A DNA stretch of 64,000 nucleotides from Hungatella sp. UBA3048 (GCA_002367105.1 DFCS01000044.1:248124-312123); one strand, 5' to 3'; positions 26,009 through 34,825 are shown, numbered from the stretch's first letter. Numbers and translations are program-made. Notes: generated by a model from the letters alone, not told the origin.

Positions 26009-26240
26009 ATGAAACGAAATGAGGTGAAAGGATGAAATAATAATTCTTGCTAAGGTAACTGCATGACGAGAAGGAAAAGAGACATTGTCTTTTTTTGTCA
26101 TGCCTGTTTTTGCAAGAATATTATTTCATTCTCATACCCTTTTTATGTCATAAAAGACATGAATTAAGCAGAATATTAGCCCTATGGGCTTGTTTTGATG
26201 CGAACGGCTGTGAGAACATGAATTCTTGCAGTCGTTTTTT
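26009..26240 (+). promoter_or_regulatory. Predicted ribosome-mediated attenuator (antibiotic-responsive leader) of an ABC-F gene
   Basis: The 360 bases between motB and the ABC-F remnant hold no normal gene but a structured leader. A two-codon uORF, ATG AAA TAA (26032-26040), follows a strong RBS (GAGGTGAAAGG); an overlapping 8-codon uORF starts at 26009. The uORF lies on the 5' arm (26032-26050) of a long stem with 26112-26129. A terminator-like hairpin sits inside it (26075-26097). A second terminator lies before the gene: 26204-26216 pairs fully with 26223-26235 (with G-U pairs), then six T. GCAAGAAT (26112-26119) can pair either with 26043-26050 or with ATTCTTGC (26222-26229) in the second terminator, which is the switch expected for antitermination by a stalled ribosome. 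Confidence 0.65.
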
Positions 26241-26280
26241 GTGCGGAAATTTTATTTCCTGCCTGATTGGAGGAATCTCT

Positions 26281-26501
26281 ATGTCATTAATACAAGTCAC
26301 TGATTTGTCATTCACCTATGAAGGAAGCCCGGATCCCGTCTTTGAACACGTTTCCTTTCAGATCGACACGGATTGGAAGCTGGGCTTTACAGGAAGAAAC
26401 GGGAGAGGAAAAACCACCTTTTTAAATTGCCGACCATGCTGCTTGTAGAGCATGACGACGCATTTACCGGGAAGGTTGCCACCGGGGTGGTTGCATTATA
26501 A
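26281..26501 (+). pseudogene. ABC-F ribosomal protection/antibiotic resistance ATPase, internally deleted
   Basis: The first 55 codons read MSLIQVTDLSFTYEGSPDPV and continue to the Walker A loop TGRNGRGKTTF, the N-terminus of an ABC-F protein. The frame then breaks near 26430 and stops at 26446-26448. In the +1 frame, bases 26436-26501 read MLLVEHDDAFTGKVATGVVA then L-stop, which is a normal ABC-F C-terminus. Most of the gene (over a kilobase in intact relatives) is missing between these ends. The leader upstream and terminator downstream are preserved. It is non-functional as read. Confidence 0.8.
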
Positions 26502-26517
26502 GCTCTCCAATTCCTGC

Positions 26518-26571
26518 AAATACAGGCTGCTGTTTGGTTTTTCACTAACCAGATAGCAGCCTGTATTTATA
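26518..26571 (+). terminator. Terminator after the ABC-F remnant
   Basis: AAATACAGGCTGCT (26518-26531) pairs perfectly with AGCAGCCTGTATTT (26555-26568), with an inner GGTT/AACC stem. The T tail is short. Confidence 0.75.
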
Positions 26572-26630
26572 CATAATGCACAAAAATATCGATATAATAT
26601 TGAAACTTATGTGGATAAGTGAAAATAATG

Positions 26631-26660
26631 TTGCGTTTATGTAAAAAGATGCATTATACT
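26631..26660 (+). promoter_or_regulatory. Promoter of the LacI-type regulator gene
   Basis: TTGCGT (26631-26636), an 18-base spacer and TATACT (26655-26660). The operator at 26670 begins ten bases after the -10 box. Confidence 0.6.
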
Positions 26661-26669
26661 TGTATCATT

Positions 26670-26685
26670 ACTTCAACGTTAAAGC
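26670..26685. promoter_or_regulatory. LacI-type operator, site 1 (autoregulation)
   Basis: ACTTCAACGTTAAAGC differs in two positions from the perfect palindrome at 27806-27821. It covers the likely transcription start of the regulator gene and ends just before its RBS. Confidence 0.75.
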
Positions 26686-26697
26686 GAGGAGGTCAAT

Positions 26698-27762
26698 ATG
26701 AAAGGGAAAGCGACCATTAAAGACGTTGCGGAACTGGCAGGAGTATCTGCGACAACAGTTTCCTACGTGCTGAACCAGAATGAAAAACAGACAATCTCGG
26801 AAGAAACCAAGGCACGGGTTTATGACGCGGTTAAGCAGCTCAAGTACATCCCCAATTATGCGGCGCGGATTATGAAGAATAATGAGAGCCGCTGTGTGGG
26901 AATCGTGATAAACCAGAGCCTGGACCACCGCCGCTACGGTACCATTGTTGCGGGAATCCTGGAAGCACTGGAGCTGGAGAATTACTGCGCTATCATTTGT
27001 TCCAGGAGACGCAGAGAGGGGCAATATTCTGGTTACTTAGAAGATTGCTTCCGTCATCATTTGGAGGGGCTGATTTATATCTGTAGCGCCAATATTACTC
27101 CTTCAGAAGAAGAGGTGAAGGTAATAACGGCTAATCAGATCCCCCTTGTGGTATTCGATTCCCAAAACCAGGAAGTCCCATACGAGACAGTCGATATTGA
27201 TTATTATAACGGAGCTGTAAACGTACTGAGGACCATGATCACCCCGGAGATGAAGCGCCTGTTTTATCTGCGCCCCAGCAGAAGGAATAAACGAGAGGAA
27301 ATTTGTGAACAGGCGGTGCAGGATGTGATGTCAGAGCATCCGGAAATCACTTGTCAGGTGTTATGCGAAACCTCAAAAGAAGAGTATTGGAGAAATATAG
27401 AACATCAGCAGGGGATTACGGGACTGTATTCAAACAATTATTATGATTTTTTAATAAGGTCAAATGATAAATTTCATAATCTGACGAAACAAGATGGGAT
27501 TCTTGCCAGCTGGGCACAATGGTTACCCATAATTTATGATATGACACAGGAATATGGGATTCAGGCAAAGCTGGGAGCTTTTGCGGAATTAAGAGAAGAA
27601 GGATGGGGAAAACAGCAGGTGGTCTATGGCAAATATCATAACTATCAGGTGGGTAAGCTGTGTGTAAAGCTGTTGATGGATGTCATACATGGAGATACGG
27701 ATGTCCGGCGAAAGCCGGTTCATAAATTGTTAAACATGGAAATACGGATTTTGAACGGATAA
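26698..27762 (+). CDS. LacI-family transcriptional repressor (locus B)
   Basis: The 354-residue protein has the LacI helix-turn-helix (ATIKDVAELAGVSATTVSYV) and hinge (YIPNYAARIMK), then a periplasmic-binding-protein-like effector domain with CVGIVINQS and EGLIYICSANITPSE. It stands directly before the ABC transporter operon, and matching operators lie at its own promoter and at that of the substrate-binding protein gene. It therefore most likely represses itself and locus B until a sugar effector appears. RBS CGAGGAGG. Confidence 0.92.
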   Translation: MKGKATIKDVAELAGVSATTVSYVLNQNEKQTISEETKARVYDAVKQLKYIPNYAARIMKNNESRCVGIVINQSLDHRRYGTIVAGILEALELENYCAIICSRRRREGQYSGYLEDCFRHHLEGLIYICSANITPSEEEVKVITANQIPLVVFDSQNQEVPYETVDIDYYNGAVNVLRTMITPEMKRLFYLRPSRRNKREEICEQAVQDVMSEHPEITCQVLCETSKEEYWRNIEHQQGITGLYSNNYYDFLIRSNDKFHNLTKQDGILASWAQWLPIIYDMTQEYGIQAKLGAFAELREEGWGKQQVVYGKYHNYQVGKLCVKLLMDVIHGDTDVRRKPVHKLLNMEIRILNG

Positions 27763-27798
27763 CTGAAAGCAGGAATACGGAAAAATCCACTTCCATTT

Positions 27799-27821
27799 TA
27801 TAATCACTTTAACGTTAAAGT
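27799..27821. promoter_or_regulatory. LacI-type operator, site 2, with overlapping -10 region
   Basis: ACTTTAACGTTAAAGT (27806-27821) is a perfect 16-base palindrome with the central CG usual for this family. TATAAT (27799-27804) lies directly upstream; the matching -35 is weak. A bound repressor would cover the start of the transporter operon. Confidence 0.8.
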
Positions 27822-27860
27822 AACAAGAAAAACAAAGCTGAAATTTTGAAGGAGGAAATT

Positions 27861-29504
27861 ATGAGAAAACGGGTAGCAAGAACAATGGCATTGGTCTTAG
27901 CAGGGGTTTTGTCAACGGGGCTGCTTTCTGGATGCGGCACGAAAGCTTCTGAAGAGAAAACAACAACAGCGGCAACAGCGGCAACAACTTCTACTGATAC
28001 AACTAAGGCTGCAGCCGGTGGAGAGAACGGGCTGCATAATTTAAGCGATGGAGTTTTGGACATCGGTACAACCATTAACTGGGATACACTGACCCCGCTG
28101 CGCTCCAACATCGGCAATAACAGTCCTTATGCATCGGTTGCCTATGAAACTCTGGCAAAATTAACTGAAAAGAAGGAATATGCCAAGATTGTGGCAAAAT
28201 CCTGGGAAGTACAGGAAGACGGCAAGACCTTTGATGTGGAGATTTATGATTATGTTAAGGATTCTGCCGGCAATGCTATTACAGCAAGCGATATTGTATG
28301 GATGATAAAACTTCAGCAGGAGGCGGCTTTAAAACCTGCATTTGCGATGGTGGATAGCGTAGAGCAAACCGGGGATTACACCTTTCAGGTAAAAATGAAA
28401 GAAGATATGGTAGGCGCTTTTGAAGCGGTTCTCACCAACACCTTTGTAGTTTCCCAGGCAGCATATGAAGGAAGCAAGGATCAATTCGCCACTGAAATTA
28501 TTTCCACATCTCCATATAAGCTGACAAAGTTTGTATCCGGTTCTGAGATTTCCTTTGAGAAGCGGGATGATTACTGGCAGAAGCCGGAACTGGTAGATCC
28601 GTCATGTGCCGCAAATGTGGATAAGCTGTCCTACCATATCATCTTGGAAGCATCACAGGCAGGAATCGCACTGGAGACCGGTACTATTGACGCATTTGTA
28701 ATGCTGGACCAGAATACGGCATCTCAGTTTGCCGAAAATCAAAAATTCAACATGGAATCAAATACCTATATCAATGGTTACCAGCTTTTCTTCTCAGGCA
28801 GTGATAACCGCCAAATTGCAACCGATGTTAATCTTCGCAAGGCAATCTGTTATGCTATTGATACCGACGGACTCATCAAGGGAGTATTCGCCGGTTATGG
28901 AAAGAGCATGCACGATCCTATTTCAGACAGCAGCTTGGGCTGGCTGGAGAAGTGGAAAGAAGAAGACTATTACCCCTATGATGCTGAAATGGCAAAGGAA
29001 TATCTGGCAAAATCTAATTACAAGGGCGAAGAACTGGTGCTGCTTGCCACTTCCAGCAGTACGATGCAGCGAATCAGCCAGATGATCCAAGGGTATCTGC
29101 TTCAGGCCGGCATTACCGTAAAGCTGAACCTTGTAGACCAGGCGCTGTATACGGCTACCCGTCTGGATGGAAGTCAGTATGATATGACCATTAACACCGT
29201 GGGCGGCGAAACACTGCCGGATCACTGGTCCATCCGCTATGATTATCAGGCATATAAGACAGGCGATGCCACCTCACGCCACGATGAAAAGCTGGGCGAG
29301 CTGCTATATAAGACCTGGACCCAGGCCGGATTTACTGAGGAAAACATTGATGCCGTTCATCAATATCTGAAGGAGAATATGTATGCATACGGCATGGTAC
29401 AGCCGGAGAATATTGATATTTGGCGTTCGGATATTGGTCTGACTAAGGTCGTACATACGAATAAGGGAAGCGTGGATTTCACCGCCAGTACTTTTAACGA
29501 GTAA
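27861..29504 (+). CDS. ABC transporter substrate-binding lipoprotein, family 5 (Dpp/Opp type)
   Basis: The 547-residue protein has a lipoprotein signal (lipobox L-L-S-G-C, Cys25), a long T/A-rich linker (about 30-55), then the SBP family-5 fold: AYETLAKLTEKKEYAKIVAK, SWEVQEDGKTFDVEIYD, SPYKLTKFVSGSEISFEKRD, NLRKAICYAIDTDGLIKGVF. The family binds peptides, but also oligosaccharides and other solutes; here the surrounding sulfatases and GH3 suggest a sulfated glycan. The start at 27861 has GGAGGA upstream. It is the first gene of the importer operon, behind the LacI operator. Confidence 0.88.
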   Translation: MRKRVARTMALVLAGVLSTGLLSGCGTKASEEKTTTAATAATTSTDTTKAAAGGENGLHNLSDGVLDIGTTINWDTLTPLRSNIGNNSPYASVAYETLAKLTEKKEYAKIVAKSWEVQEDGKTFDVEIYDYVKDSAGNAITASDIVWMIKLQQEAALKPAFAMVDSVEQTGDYTFQVKMKEDMVGAFEAVLTNTFVVSQAAYEGSKDQFATEIISTSPYKLTKFVSGSEISFEKRDDYWQKPELVDPSCAANVDKLSYHIILEASQAGIALETGTIDAFVMLDQNTASQFAENQKFNMESNTYINGYQLFFSGSDNRQIATDVNLRKAICYAIDTDGLIKGVFAGYGKSMHDPISDSSLGWLEKWKEEDYYPYDAEMAKEYLAKSNYKGEELVLLATSSSTMQRISQMIQGYLLQAGITVKLNLVDQALYTATRLDGSQYDMTINTVGGETLPDHWSIRYDYQAYKTGDATSRHDEKLGELLYKTWTQAGFTEENIDAVHQYLKENMYAYGMVQPENIDIWRSDIGLTKVVHTNKGSVDFTASTFNE

Positions 29505-29526
29505 GGACAACTGGTAACAACAAAAT

Positions 29527-29552
29527 GACAGCCTGGCCAAGTCCGGGCTGTC
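29527..29552 (+). other. Intercistronic stem-loop between the SBP and permease genes
   Basis: GACAGCCTGG (29527-29536) and CCGGGCTGTC (29543-29552) form a 10-bp stem (one G-U) without a T tail. Such hairpins often protect the upstream mRNA, giving more binding protein than permease. Confidence 0.6.
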
Positions 29553-29573
29553 CTCTAAAGGAGTAGAAACGTT

Positions 29574-30536
29574 ATGGCAAGATATGTGATCAAGCGGCTG
29601 CTATGGATGATTCCCATTGTGCTGGGAGTTGCGATTCTCGTGTTCACACTGATGACCTTCTGTCCCGGCGATCCGGCAGAGATCATCCTGGGAAGCACCG
29701 CAACAGAACAAAATCTGGATGCACTGCGGCAGGAGCTGGGCTTAGACAAACCGTTCCTGATCCGTCTGGGAACCTTTTTAAGTGATACCTTTATCCATTT
29801 TGACCTGGGTAAATCCTGGGCAACCGGTGCCGACATCAGTGCTTCTATTGCGGAGCGGATGCCGCGGACGTTATTGTTATCCATCGTGATGATGATGATC
29901 TCGTTTGGGGTGGGTGTCCCCTTAGGGATTGTGGCAGCAGTCAACCAGAACAAGTGGCAGGATAACCTCTGCATGTCGCTGGCGCTGATTGGAATCTCAA
30001 TTCCAAACTTCTGGCTCGCCCTGCTTTTGGTACTGCTGTTTTCCGTTAAGCTTGGTATTTTGCCGGCAATGGGCATTGGCGGGCTCCAGTATTATATTTT
30101 GCCTGCACTTGCCGGTTGCACTGGCGGAATTGCGGCAAGCGCCCGCCAGACCCGTTCCAGTATGCTGGACGTGATTCGTGCCGACTATATCACCACCGCA
30201 CGTGCCAAGGGTGTGCCGGAACGTCAGGTAATCATCAAGCATGCCCTCAAAAACGGCATGATCCCAATTATCACCGTAATGGGAACCCATTTTGGAAAGA
30301 TGCTGGGAGGAACCATGATCATTGAAACTATTTTCAGTATTCCCGGCATGGGACAGCTGATTATCAATGCCGTCAATGGGCGTGATTACCAGGTGGTGCA
30401 GGTTGGTTCTGTATTCCTGGCGATTGCTTTCAGCTTTTGTATGCTGGCGGTTGATCTGATGTACGCGGCGGTTGACCCCCGTATTAAGGCTAAATATTCC
30501 GCAAAGGGCAGAAGGAAGGTGAGGAAAAATGGCTGA
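29574..30536 (+). CDS. ABC transporter permease, DppB type
   Basis: The 320-residue membrane protein has the DppB/OppB start (RYVIKRLLWMIPIVLGVAIL), FCPGDPAEIILG, and the EAA-loop region TTARAKGVPERQVIIKHALK-NGMIPIIT. It pairs with the DppC-type permease to form the channel. RBS AAAGGAG. It overlaps the next gene by 8 bases. Confidence 0.93.
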   Translation: MARYVIKRLLWMIPIVLGVAILVFTLMTFCPGDPAEIILGSTATEQNLDALRQELGLDKPFLIRLGTFLSDTFIHFDLGKSWATGADISASIAERMPRTLLLSIVMMMISFGVGVPLGIVAAVNQNKWQDNLCMSLALIGISIPNFWLALLLVLLFSVKLGILPAMGIGGLQYYILPALAGCTGGIAASARQTRSSMLDVIRADYITTARAKGVPERQVIIKHALKNGMIPIITVMGTHFGKMLGGTMIIETIFSIPGMGQLIINAVNGRDYQVVQVGSVFLAIAFSFCMLAVDLMYAAVDPRIKAKYSAKGRRKVRKNG

Positions 30537-31368
30537 GTTCAAACGTATTTTAAAGCAAATGCGCAAAAACAATCTGGCGATGCTGGGGCTGATTATCTTC
30601 CTGCTTGAGCTGGTAGTGGTGATTGCGGCGCCGTTAATTATTCCGTATGATTATTCGGCTATGGATATTATGGCGATTCAACAGGGCCCCTCCATGCAGC
30701 ACTTTTTCGGAACTGATGAACTGGGGCGCGATATCTTCAGCCGTATTCTCTATGGCGGGCGCTACTCCATCACGATGGGACTGCTTTCCGTAGCCATCAG
30801 CACCACCGTAGGAATGGCTATCGGCGCTGTGGCAGGGTACTTTGGAGGACAGGTGGATAATATCATCATGCGGGTTTTGGATGTAATCCAGTCTCTGCCG
30901 GCGATGTTGCTTACCATCGTGATCTCAGCTGCTCTGGGTTCCGGTTATTTCAACACCATTCTGGCACTTTCTGTAAACGGCCTGCCTGCGGCTGCCCGGA
31001 TGCTGCGGGCACAGATGATGAAAGTCCGCGACAGCGAGTTCATTGAAGCCGCAGTCTCCATTAACTGCAGCCGCTTTCGAATTATTGTCAACCATCTGAT
31101 TCCGAATTCGTTATCGGCAAATATTGTCCAGGCAACCATGGCTGTTGCAAATATGATTGTTATGGCAGCCGGCTTAAGCTTCATCGGTCTGGGCGTGCAG
31201 CCGCCGATTCCGGAGTGGGGGGCAATGTTATCTGGAGCCCGTCAGTTCATTCGTCAGTGTCCGCACATGGTAATTGCTCCCGGAATGGCAATCGCAATCA
31301 CTATCCTTACCTTAAACCTAATGGGCGATGGACTGCGTGATGCTTTGGATCCGAAGCTGAAACGTTAA
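30529..31368 (+). CDS. ABC transporter permease, DppC type
   Basis: The 279-residue protein has the N-terminal helix NNLAMLGLIIFLLELVVVIA, the family segment HFFGTDELGRDIFSRILYGG, MRVLDVIQSLPAMLLTIVIS, and the EAA loop EAAVSINCSRFRIIVNHLIP, ending SFIGLGVQPPIPEWGAML. It is the second channel subunit. Start coupled to the DppB gene by an 8-base overlap. Confidence 0.93.
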   Translation: MAEFKRILKQMRKNNLAMLGLIIFLLELVVVIAAPLIIPYDYSAMDIMAIQQGPSMQHFFGTDELGRDIFSRILYGGRYSITMGLLSVAISTTVGMAIGAVAGYFGGQVDNIIMRVLDVIQSLPAMLLTIVISAALGSGYFNTILALSVNGLPAAARMLRAQMMKVRDSEFIEAAVSINCSRFRIIVNHLIPNSLSANIVQATMAVANMIVMAAGLSFIGLGVQPPIPEWGAMLSGARQFIRQCPHMVIAPGMAIAITILTLNLMGDGLRDALDPKLKR

Positions 31369-31388
31369 AGGAAGGGAGAGCGAAAAAC

Positions 31389-32393
31389 ATGGAAGAACAG
31401 AACAAAACAGGCACGCCCTTTTTAGAGGTGTGTGACCTGGTGGTAGAATATATGTCAAATGATCAGGTGGTTCATGCAGTCAACGGTGTTTCTCTGAAGC
31501 TGGAGCGAGGCAGAACCTTAGGGCTGGTAGGCGAGACAGGCGCCGGCAAGACCACCATTGCAAAATCAATCCTTCGCATCCTCCCGGATGTGGGGGCAAG
31601 AGTGGCAGGCGGAAAGGTGGTGCTTGATGGCACGGATCTGTTTGCGATCTCGGAGTCGGAGATGCGCAAAGTCCGCGGCAACAATATCTCAATGATTTTC
31701 CAAGACCCTATGACGGCGTTAAACCCGGTACAGCGTGTTGGGGATCAGATTACAGAAGTAGTGCAGCTGCACAATAAAGGAATAAAAGAAGAATTCCAGC
31801 AGCGTGCCAAGGAAATGCTGGAGATGGTAGGAATCCCTGCGGATCGTTATCATGAATACCCCCATCAGTTTTCCGGCGGTATGAAGCAGAGGGTGGTCAT
31901 TGCCATGGCACTTGCCTGCAACCCGGACCTGCTGCTTGCTGATGAACCTACCACCGCCCTGGACGTAACCATTCAGGCTCAGGTGCTGGATCTGATTGCC
32001 GAGCTGAGGGAACGCTACAATACCGCAATGCTGCTGATTACCCATGATATGGGCGCGGTAGCACAGACCTGTGACGATGTGGCGGTGATCTATGCCGGGA
32101 ACATCATTGAATACGGCAGTAAGATGCAGATCTTTGATCACCCATCACATCCCTATACGATTGGCCTGTTTGGCGCTATTCCCAGTATGAGCGAAGATGA
32201 AGAGTGGCTGCACCCCATCGACGGGCTGCCGCCGAATCCTGCAGATCTGCCTCAGGGCTGCGCATTCCATCCGCGCTGCACTTATGCTACGGAGGAATGC
32301 CGTAAAAATCCTATCACCATGTACACTACGGCGGACGGGCATCAGTGCCGCTGCTGCCGCCTGGAATCAATTGCGAAGCAGGAGGAGAGCTGA
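31389..32393 (+). CDS. ABC transporter ATP-binding protein, DppD type
   Basis: The 334-residue ATPase has Walker A GETGAGKTTIAKS, Q-loop MIFQDPMTALNPVQ, signature HQFSGGMKQRVVIAMALA, Walker B LLLADEPTTALDVT and the oligopeptide/dipeptide C-terminal domain with the cysteine-rich segment CAFHPRCTYATEEC, where a 4Fe-4S cluster is possible. RBS GGAAGGGAGAG. Its stop overlaps the next start (TGATG). Confidence 0.93.
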   Translation: MEEQNKTGTPFLEVCDLVVEYMSNDQVVHAVNGVSLKLERGRTLGLVGETGAGKTTIAKSILRILPDVGARVAGGKVVLDGTDLFAISESEMRKVRGNNISMIFQDPMTALNPVQRVGDQITEVVQLHNKGIKEEFQQRAKEMLEMVGIPADRYHEYPHQFSGGMKQRVVIAMALACNPDLLLADEPTTALDVTIQAQVLDLIAELRERYNTAMLLITHDMGAVAQTCDDVAVIYAGNIIEYGSKMQIFDHPSHPYTIGLFGAIPSMSEDEEWLHPIDGLPPNPADLPQGCAFHPRCTYATEECRKNPITMYTTADGHQCRCCRLESIAKQEES

Positions 32394-33343
32394 TGGAACC
32401 GATTATTGAAGTAAAAGGGTTAAAAAAATATTTCCAGACCCAGCGCGGGCTTTTGCATGCCGTGGACGATGTGACCCTCTCGATTGAGCGCGGCAAGACC
32501 CTGGGCGTTGTGGGCGAGTCTGGATGTGGAAAATCAACGCTGGGGCGCACCATCATACACTTGCTGGAGAGCACCAGCGGGCAGATCCTGCTGGAAGGCC
32601 GTGATATTACCCACGTAAAAGACAAGGAGCTCCGCGCAGTACGGGAGCGGATGCAGATTATCTTTCAGGACCCGTATTCTTCGCTGGATCCCCGAAAATC
32701 CGTGGATGCCACCATCCGGGAACCGCTGATAGTATCCAAGCGCTATAAAAAGAGTGAAATTGATGATGTTACCAGAGAATTAATGGATTTTGTAGGCATT
32801 GATGAACGCCTGAGAAACTCATATCCCCATGAGCTGGACGGAGGACGCCGCCAGAGGGTCGGCATTGCCCGGGCACTTGCCTTAAATCCGGATTTTGTAG
32901 TCTGTGATGAGCCGGTGTCGGCTCTGGATGTTTCGATTCAGGCACAGGTGCTGAATCTGCTTAAGAAGCTGCAGCAGCAAAAGGGACTTACATACATGTT
33001 TGTGACCCATGATATGTCCGTGGTTCGTCATATATCGGATGATATCTGCGTGATGTATCTGGGGCAGATGGTTGAAAAATGTCCGTCAAAGGAGCTGTTT
33101 AAGAATCCGCTGCACCCATATACCAAGGCACTTTTATCAGCAATTCCGTCCGTGGATATCCATCATCCCATGAAGCGGGAGATCCTGCGCGGGGAAATTA
33201 CCTCGCCGGTGGATCCCAAGCCGGGCTGCCGGTTTGCATCCCGATGCCGGTTTGTAACCGAAGCATGCCGCCAGCCGCAGAAGCAAGTGGAGGCATCGCC
33301 GGGGCATTTTGTTACCTGCTGCCGGTTAAACGAGATTGTATAA
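32393..33343 (+). CDS. ABC transporter ATP-binding protein, DppF type
   Basis: The 316-residue ATPase has Walker A GESGCGKSTLGRT, Q-loop IIFQDPYSSLDPRKS and Walker B VVCDEPVSALDVSIQAQ. The signature reads ELDGGRRQRVGIARALA, with Asp where the LSGGQ serine usually is; this variant recurs in a branch of Clostridial DppF proteins, so it is probably functional. The C-terminus has the cysteine segment CRFASRCRFVTEAC. Start at 32393 after GGAGGAG. It completes the importer. Confidence 0.9.
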   Translation: MEPIIEVKGLKKYFQTQRGLLHAVDDVTLSIERGKTLGVVGESGCGKSTLGRTIIHLLESTSGQILLEGRDITHVKDKELRAVRERMQIIFQDPYSSLDPRKSVDATIREPLIVSKRYKKSEIDDVTRELMDFVGIDERLRNSYPHELDGGRRQRVGIARALALNPDFVVCDEPVSALDVSIQAQVLNLLKKLQQQKGLTYMFVTHDMSVVRHISDDICVMYLGQMVEKCPSKELFKNPLHPYTKALLSAIPSVDIHHPMKREILRGEITSPVDPKPGCRFASRCRFVTEACRQPQKQVEASPGHFVTCCRLNEIV

Positions 33344-33358
33344 GGGAGACTTATTAAG

Positions 33359-34825
33359 ATGAAGGATATTTTGGTATTTATTTCTGACCAGCATGCCTGG
33401 CTGCAGCAAAGTTATGCAGGTGATGCGCTGGTGCGCACGCCTAATTTGGACCGGCTTGCCGCCGAAGGTACGGTGATGCAGAACAACTGCACCTCCTATC
33501 CGTTGTGTGTTCCGGCACGGATGTCCATGATGAGCGGACAGTTATCCAGCCGATGCGGGGTAATGAACAACATGACGGCCCTGGATTCCAACCGCGTCAC
33601 CTTTGCCCACTGTCTGAATGCCGGTGGGTATGAGACTGTGCTGTGCGGGCGCATGCATTTTGTGGGCCCGGATCAGCGCCATGGGTTTGAAAAGCGGATT
33701 GCAGGGGAACAGACCCCTATTTATCATAACCGCCCCAATGAAGCGTTTGCCAGGGAACGGGGGGTTCATAATTTTACCCCGCAGGGCTCCCTTGCCTGCC
33801 TCAGTGCCATCGGAGGAGGCAACTCTCCTACGTTGGAGTATGACCGTTATGTAACAGACCGTGCGGTTGCCTATCTTGAGGAATCTCACTCAAAACCGCA
33901 GTTTCTGTGTGTGGGCACCTATGGCCCGCATCATCCCTTTGTGGCTCCCAGAGAGCTATATGAATATTATTTAGACAAGGTGGATGTGCCGGAGGAAAGC
34001 TTTTCTTATCCGGAACACCCGGCAATAGCCGGAAGCCTTGTCAGGGAAACCGATCCGGAGGTAGTACGGGCTGTCCGGGCGGCTTATTATGGGATGGTGG
34101 AGTTTGAGGATCAGCAGATCGGCAAGGTCTATGATGCTTTCCAGACATACTTAAAACGGACCGGCCACGAGGGCGTATTTGTCTATATCTCGGATCACGG
34201 AGAACATGCCGGATACCGTGGATATTATGGCAAGAGCACCTTCTATGAGCAGTCTGTCCATACACCAATGATCTTTGTGGGGGCAGGAATTGCAAAGGGA
34301 CGTGAGCTTCATGGTGCCACCTCGCTGATGGATCTTGGACCCACGCTTTGTGAGATCACCGGGACCATACAGCCGCCACGGGCCGACGGCATCAGTCTGT
34401 GCCCGCAGCTGGGCGGCGGTGCAGACAACGTAGAGCGTATGGTGATCAGTGAGCTGGGCGGGAGTTTTCATTGCCAGGGACCGCAAAAGGGGAAATTCTA
34501 TTACGGACAGATGGTGAAATATCGTTCTTATAAGCTGATCCATTTTGACGGGTATGATGAAGATGATGTGCTTTATGATCTGGCGAAGGATCCCAAGGAG
34601 TCCGTAAATGTGATTGCAGAGTATCCGGAGTTGGCTGCAGATATGCGGGCATATCTGCAGGTACAATGTGCGCCGGGAGAGCAGATCATAAGCCATGCCC
34701 AGGAGCAGCAGGAAAATCTGCAGGTACTGGTGAAGTGCAATTTTGATGACGAATTCGAACGCTGGCACGCGCCGGAGTGTGCGCGCCATTATCCGGATCC
34801 CATGATGAAGTCCAAGCTGGTGTAA
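33359..34825 (+). CDS. Type I sulfatase, Cys-type, cytoplasmic (locus B, first)
   Basis: The 488-residue protein has N-terminal metal segment FISDQHAWLQ, maturation motif C50-V-P-A-R54, core block GYETVLCGRMHFVGPDQRHG and distal metal site ISDHGEHAGYRGYYGKSTFY. No signal peptide. It is related to the locus A sulfatase at 20739, sharing the GRMHF block. It follows the DppF gene by 15 bases and so should share the LacI-controlled transcript. Substrate unknown. It ends five bases before a convergent reverse-strand gene. Confidence 0.9.
   Translation: MKDILVFISDQHAWLQQSYAGDALVRTPNLDRLAAEGTVMQNNCTSYPLCVPARMSMMSGQLSSRCGVMNNMTALDSNRVTFAHCLNAGGYETVLCGRMHFVGPDQRHGFEKRIAGEQTPIYHNRPNEAFARERGVHNFTPQGSLACLSAIGGGNSPTLEYDRYVTDRAVAYLEESHSKPQFLCVGTYGPHHPFVAPRELYEYYLDKVDVPEESFSYPEHPAIAGSLVRETDPEVVRAVRAAYYGMVEFEDQQIGKVYDAFQTYLKRTGHEGVFVYISDHGEHAGYRGYYGKSTFYEQSVHTPMIFVGAGIAKGRELHGATSLMDLGPTLCEITGTIQPPRADGISLCPQLGGGADNVERMVISELGGSFHCQGPQKGKFYYGQMVKYRSYKLIHFDGYDEDDVLYDLAKDPKESVNVIAEYPELAADMRAYLQVQCAPGEQIISHAQEQQENLQVLVKCNFDDEFERWHAPECARHYPDPMMKSKLV

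Noticed and set aside
25939..26022. A 27-codon ORF beginning at ATG 25939, after a GGAGGA
   Set aside because: The RBS spacing is too long, and the frame runs across the predicted promoter of the ABC-F leader, so a translated product is unlikely.
26095..26280. Upstream in-frame extension of the ABC-F remnant
   Set aside because: It crosses the terminator hairpin of the leader; the ATG at 26281 has a proper RBS (TTGGAGGAA) and begins the family N-terminus.
34151..34789. Reverse ORF of 212 codons inside the sulfatase gene at 33359
   Set aside because: It lies wholly opposite a sulfatase with clear motifs, has Cys/His-rich nonsense composition and lacks an RBS.
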